Below are positions 61,281 to 64,000 of a stretch of 64,000 bases of DNA, piece after piece. The DNA is from Nageia nagi (taxonomy: Eukaryota > Pinophyta): positions 74,896,001-74,960,000 of the forward strand of contig JBITNC010000001.1 of assembly GCA_050084985.1 (NCBI GenBank). Reading direction: 5' to 3'. Position 1 is the stretch's first letter. Each line of letters begins with the position of its first letter. A model generated the notes under the pieces. That model saw nothing but the letters and a program-made list of their open reading frames with translations. It searched no databases and was not told the origin of the DNA. A program made the position numbers and the translations under genes.

Positions 61281-61800
61281 TTCATGGAAAATGATTAATG
61301 AACCTTGTTATGTGATGGTTCTAATTGCATTAATAGAGTAAGGAAAGGAATTATTTGTATCATAACCATTAAGGAAAGGAATTATTTGTATCAATCCCAA
61401 TGGTTATGTTATCCCCATGTCTTATCATTTAAGTTTTGATTACACTAACAATATGGTACAATATGAAGCTCTAATTTTAGGTCTAAAGACTGTAATACTT
61501 ATAAAAGTAAAAAGGATCAAAATATTTGATGATTCTCAACTCATTATGAAGCAAGTATCCAACATCTATAACACCAAATATCCCAAGTTGCAACCGTATA
61601 ATAAAATTATAGATAATCTCCTTGTCTACTTCAATGAGTATGAAATTGACAACATTCCAAGAGAAAGCAATAGGTATGTTGATGTTGTGGCTAGTGTTGC
61701 TTCCCTTGCTCCTATTCCCATAAAATATGAAGGGACCATTCTCATAATCAAAAATATTGGTAAGCCTTCCATGATTTTTTTATTAAATATTTCATTTAAA
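61281..61800 (+). pseudogene. Second (archaeal-type) RNase H of element G
   Basis: Plus strand. LLCDGSNCINRVRKG near 61305 gives the first aspartate. In the open part (61417-61836), YTNNMVQYEALILGLKTVIL gives the glutamate and IKIFDDSQLIMKQVSN the next aspartate, ending with NIPRESNRYVDVVASVASLA. This extra RNase H between RT and integrase is a known mark of the TAT/Ogre lineages. A 32-base tandem duplication at about 61341-61404 disrupts its start. Confidence 0.85.
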
Positions 61801-62405
61801 ATCATTATTTTTTTCTACTTGTATCAATGCATGTGAATGGTATCAAGATGTTTTCAATTATAAATATGGTGTTATTTCTATTTTCTTTGATCATAATGCT
61901 AGGATTAGACTTAAAAAGATAGCTACTATGTCATATTAGGTGATTTATTTTATAGAAAGTCTTTTGATGGTGCTCTTCTTAGATGTTTAATGAGGCATGA
62001 AGTAGATATGGCCCTTCATCAAGCTTGTGAAGGTAAATGTGGTGGATACTTTAGTGCTACATTTGTTTATCAAACATTTATTAGACTAGGATATGATTGG
62101 CCTACTATGCTTCAAGATTATGAATTGCATATCAAGATATGTGAACAATGTCAAAAGAATGCTAGCCTTCAATCTTTCGCTTCTCATGCTTTACATTATA
62201 TTGTATCTCCTTGGCCTTTTTCTATTTCAGAACTTGATTTTATTGACAAAATTAACCTTATTTCAAGATATGACCATAAGTTTATCATTAAAACTATAGA
62301 ATATTTCATAAAATGGGTGGAGCCTATACACATGAAGTCTACAAAAGGAGGTAAGACTATTGAATTTCTTATTGAGTTTATCATTTCTTGATATGGTGTT
62401 CCTAT
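61801..62405 (+). pseudogene. Integrase of element G, truncated
   Basis: Plus strand. The open part 61990-62391 reads GYFSATFVYQTFIRLGYDWP, then CEQCQKNA (the cysteine pair of the zinc-binding HHCC end), SPWPFSISELDFIDKINLIS with the first core aspartate, and YFIKWVEPIHMKSTKG. The histidine pair looks lost (ALHQACEGKCGGYF). The core ends at about 62405, before the other catalytic residues, at foreign DNA. Confidence 0.85.
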
Positions 62406-63245
62406 TTACCCAAAAACCAACCCTACAAGCATGCAAAATAAGATATATTACAAGCAACAAAACTATTTATTGATCTTTGGTATAAACCTCAATTTTGATT
62501 ACAAGTTTGCCTTGCATGGAAGGCTTAAGTACAATAGATGATATGGACCTCTTGGAGGCCTTATTTTCCACTATCTACAAGCTCCAAGTAATGATTTGAA
62601 ACCTAAAAAAGAAATAGAATAATGTTGATTACTACTTTTTTGTTGATTCCTTGGATCCTCTTTGTTCAAATTAGTTGCTAGTCTTGTAAATCTACACATC
62701 CATAAACAAACAACCCATCAAAACATTCTTGCTCATGCTATGAAATTAGAATAAATAAATATGAAATGAACATGCATAAAAAAATAGTAAATGCAATGGA
62801 ATTAGCAATTTGGATGTAATTTAGTAGCATAAGGTTGAATTTAATCTTCTAATTCTTATCTCTTTTTCTCTTTGGGAAAGGTCTTATTTATTGATTTTCT
62901 AAGGTAGCTAAAGTTTTTATTTTAGAGGAAAGGATGGCATAAAAAATCTCATCCAGCCTTGTCATAGGTTATATATATGTAAGGAATATGTAGGATCAAG
63001 GATGACTCATCCTTGATCCATTAGCTTGTTTCCTTTGGTGCCTAATTTTTCTATTTTTTTCTTTATATTTTCTATTTTTAGAATCACTAGCAATTACATA
63101 TCTAGCATTGATGATCAAAATCAATCATTGGTAATTGTACTTGATCACCAATGATCAATAAGCTTTAAGCAAATTTTACTATTTACTTAAATTTTTACTC
63201 CCTTCTTTTATTTATCGAAAGAGGAGTCATTTTTAGGTGTCTACA
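62406..63245 (-). repeat. LTR of TGTAGACACC family (element C), left edge approximate
   Basis: On the minus strand it starts TGTAGACACCTAAAAATGAC at 63245. The length down to the break in G integrase (about 840 bases) agrees with the 850 bp of LTR A. The stretch around 62685-62700 (gtaaatctacacatcc) matches LTR A near 9136. The exact inner end is blurred because integrase codons run to about 62405. Confidence 0.65.
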
Positions 63246-63260
63246 TTTTGCCCCTTTTTT
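63246..63260 (-). promoter_or_regulatory. Polypurine tract of element C
   Basis: The minus strand reads AAAAAAGGGGCAAAA directly before TGTAGACACC, so this is a 3' LTR and the element body extends right. Confidence 0.75.
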
Positions 63261-64000
63261 GAAATACCCAACATTTTATAGGTGGCAATTATTTCAAAAA
63301 ACTAAGCCTATATGAGAGAGGGTACAATCAAGTCTTGGACTTATTTTCCTTGATCTTAGGTCAAGGTTTTGAATTAAATTATTCTATATGAATAAGCTAA
63401 ATTTGAGTGATTGGATTATGACTAAATCCATTTTTTGTTATTTTGCATTTGACATGTTTTGAAAGAAATAAGGATTATAGTACAAGGTATAACTTAGGTA
63501 GTTATCACTATATCATTGTGTTGTGTTGGATGGATATAGACAAACTCTTAGCCATCAGCTGTATTCCATAGCTAGCATGTGATAAAGAAGCTCCCTTATG
63601 AATACAAAGCTTTGATCATTATACTCTTGTCCTAATAGGTGGATTACTTGATGATCTTGCAAAAAAGTTAATCCAACAATTTTAATCACATCCAAACCTA
63701 TCCTTCTTTTATCTATAAAAATAAGGGTCATTTCTCAAATTTAGAGTTATTCAAGAGTTTTATTTTTTCCAAAAACACTTGGTTTTAAATTAATTTAACA
63801 AGTAGAGAACTCATATTGATTTTTTCTTTGACATATTTTTTAATTTTTAAGATTTTATACATATATTTTTATTTATTATTATATATTTTTATTTATTATT
63901 ATTATTTACATGAGGTATGAAAGATAATTTTCCTAATGTTACCTTATAACGGACCCATAGCACGAGTATTTCATTTGGATTTTAGAAAATGAGCATTTTA
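63261..64000 (-). other. 3' non-coding tail of element C, running off the window
   Basis: No domain recognised. It should be the stretch between integrase and 3' LTR of element C. A short (ttattatt) duplication lies near 63865-63905. Confidence 0.45.

Overview
This window looks like plant nuclear DNA from a large, repeat-packed genome. It is AT-rich, contains no intact host gene and is made almost entirely of nested, decayed LTR retrotransposons. Two host gene families are visible only as wrecks: pentatricopeptide-repeat (PPR) genes and a plant-mobile-domain (PMD) gene. A large-genome seed plant such as a gymnosperm fits, but that is inference; nothing here fixes the species.

Left part (1-18541, all on the minus strand) is a stack of insertions. 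A Ty3-type element with dual-RNase-H relatives (D, 13649-18541) is cut in its first RNase H by a chromovirus-like Ty3 element (E, 9740-13648, with its 5' LTR at 12399-13648). E is cut in its integrase by a third element (A, from 9739 leftwards: LTR 8890-9739, PBS, then a long gag-protease frame at 6577-2711). A has no visible reverse transcriptase in the window. Between its PBS and gag lies an antisense PPR-DYW gene remnant (about 7660-8610).

Middle (18640-34866): a plus-strand Ty3 gag remnant (F), then a nearly complete Ty1/copia element (19884-25040). The copia element has a perfect TTTCA target duplication, two 569-bp LTRs differing at 17 positions, and a gag-pol frame broken by four stops and one frameshift. 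Then comes unassigned DNA, followed by a complete but decayed chromovirus with gag to chromodomain (H, 28002-33883, minus), and an LTR head of the same TGTAGACACC family as A (34866).

Right part: a PMD pseudogene (plus strand, 36531-37900) whose predicted coiled-coil segment is split by a huge non-autonomous LTR element (37901-55859, minus). That element has a near-identical 5-bp target duplication, an iMet-type PBS, a PPT, an interior of about 4.6 kb with no recognisable pol, and LTRs of 3.8 kb and about 4.6 kb (insert removed). Each LTR carries a tandem array of decayed 31-residue PPR units, about 9 in one LTR and about 16 in the other. The larger LTR is itself interrupted by a 4.9-kb non-autonomous LTR element (49917-54861); the other LTR shows the empty site. 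The PMD segment resumes at 55865 and is cut again at 55935 by a plus-strand element (G) of the same family as D, with gag, protease, reverse transcriptase, RNase H, a second archaeal-type RNase H and integrase. G is broken near 62405 by another TGTAGACACC-family LTR (C) whose element runs off the right edge.

The most notable structure is the PPR-array-bearing giant-LTR element inserted into the PMD gene. Function is not implied: everything coding here is broken, and the interest lies in how host gene pieces and retroelements have been combined.
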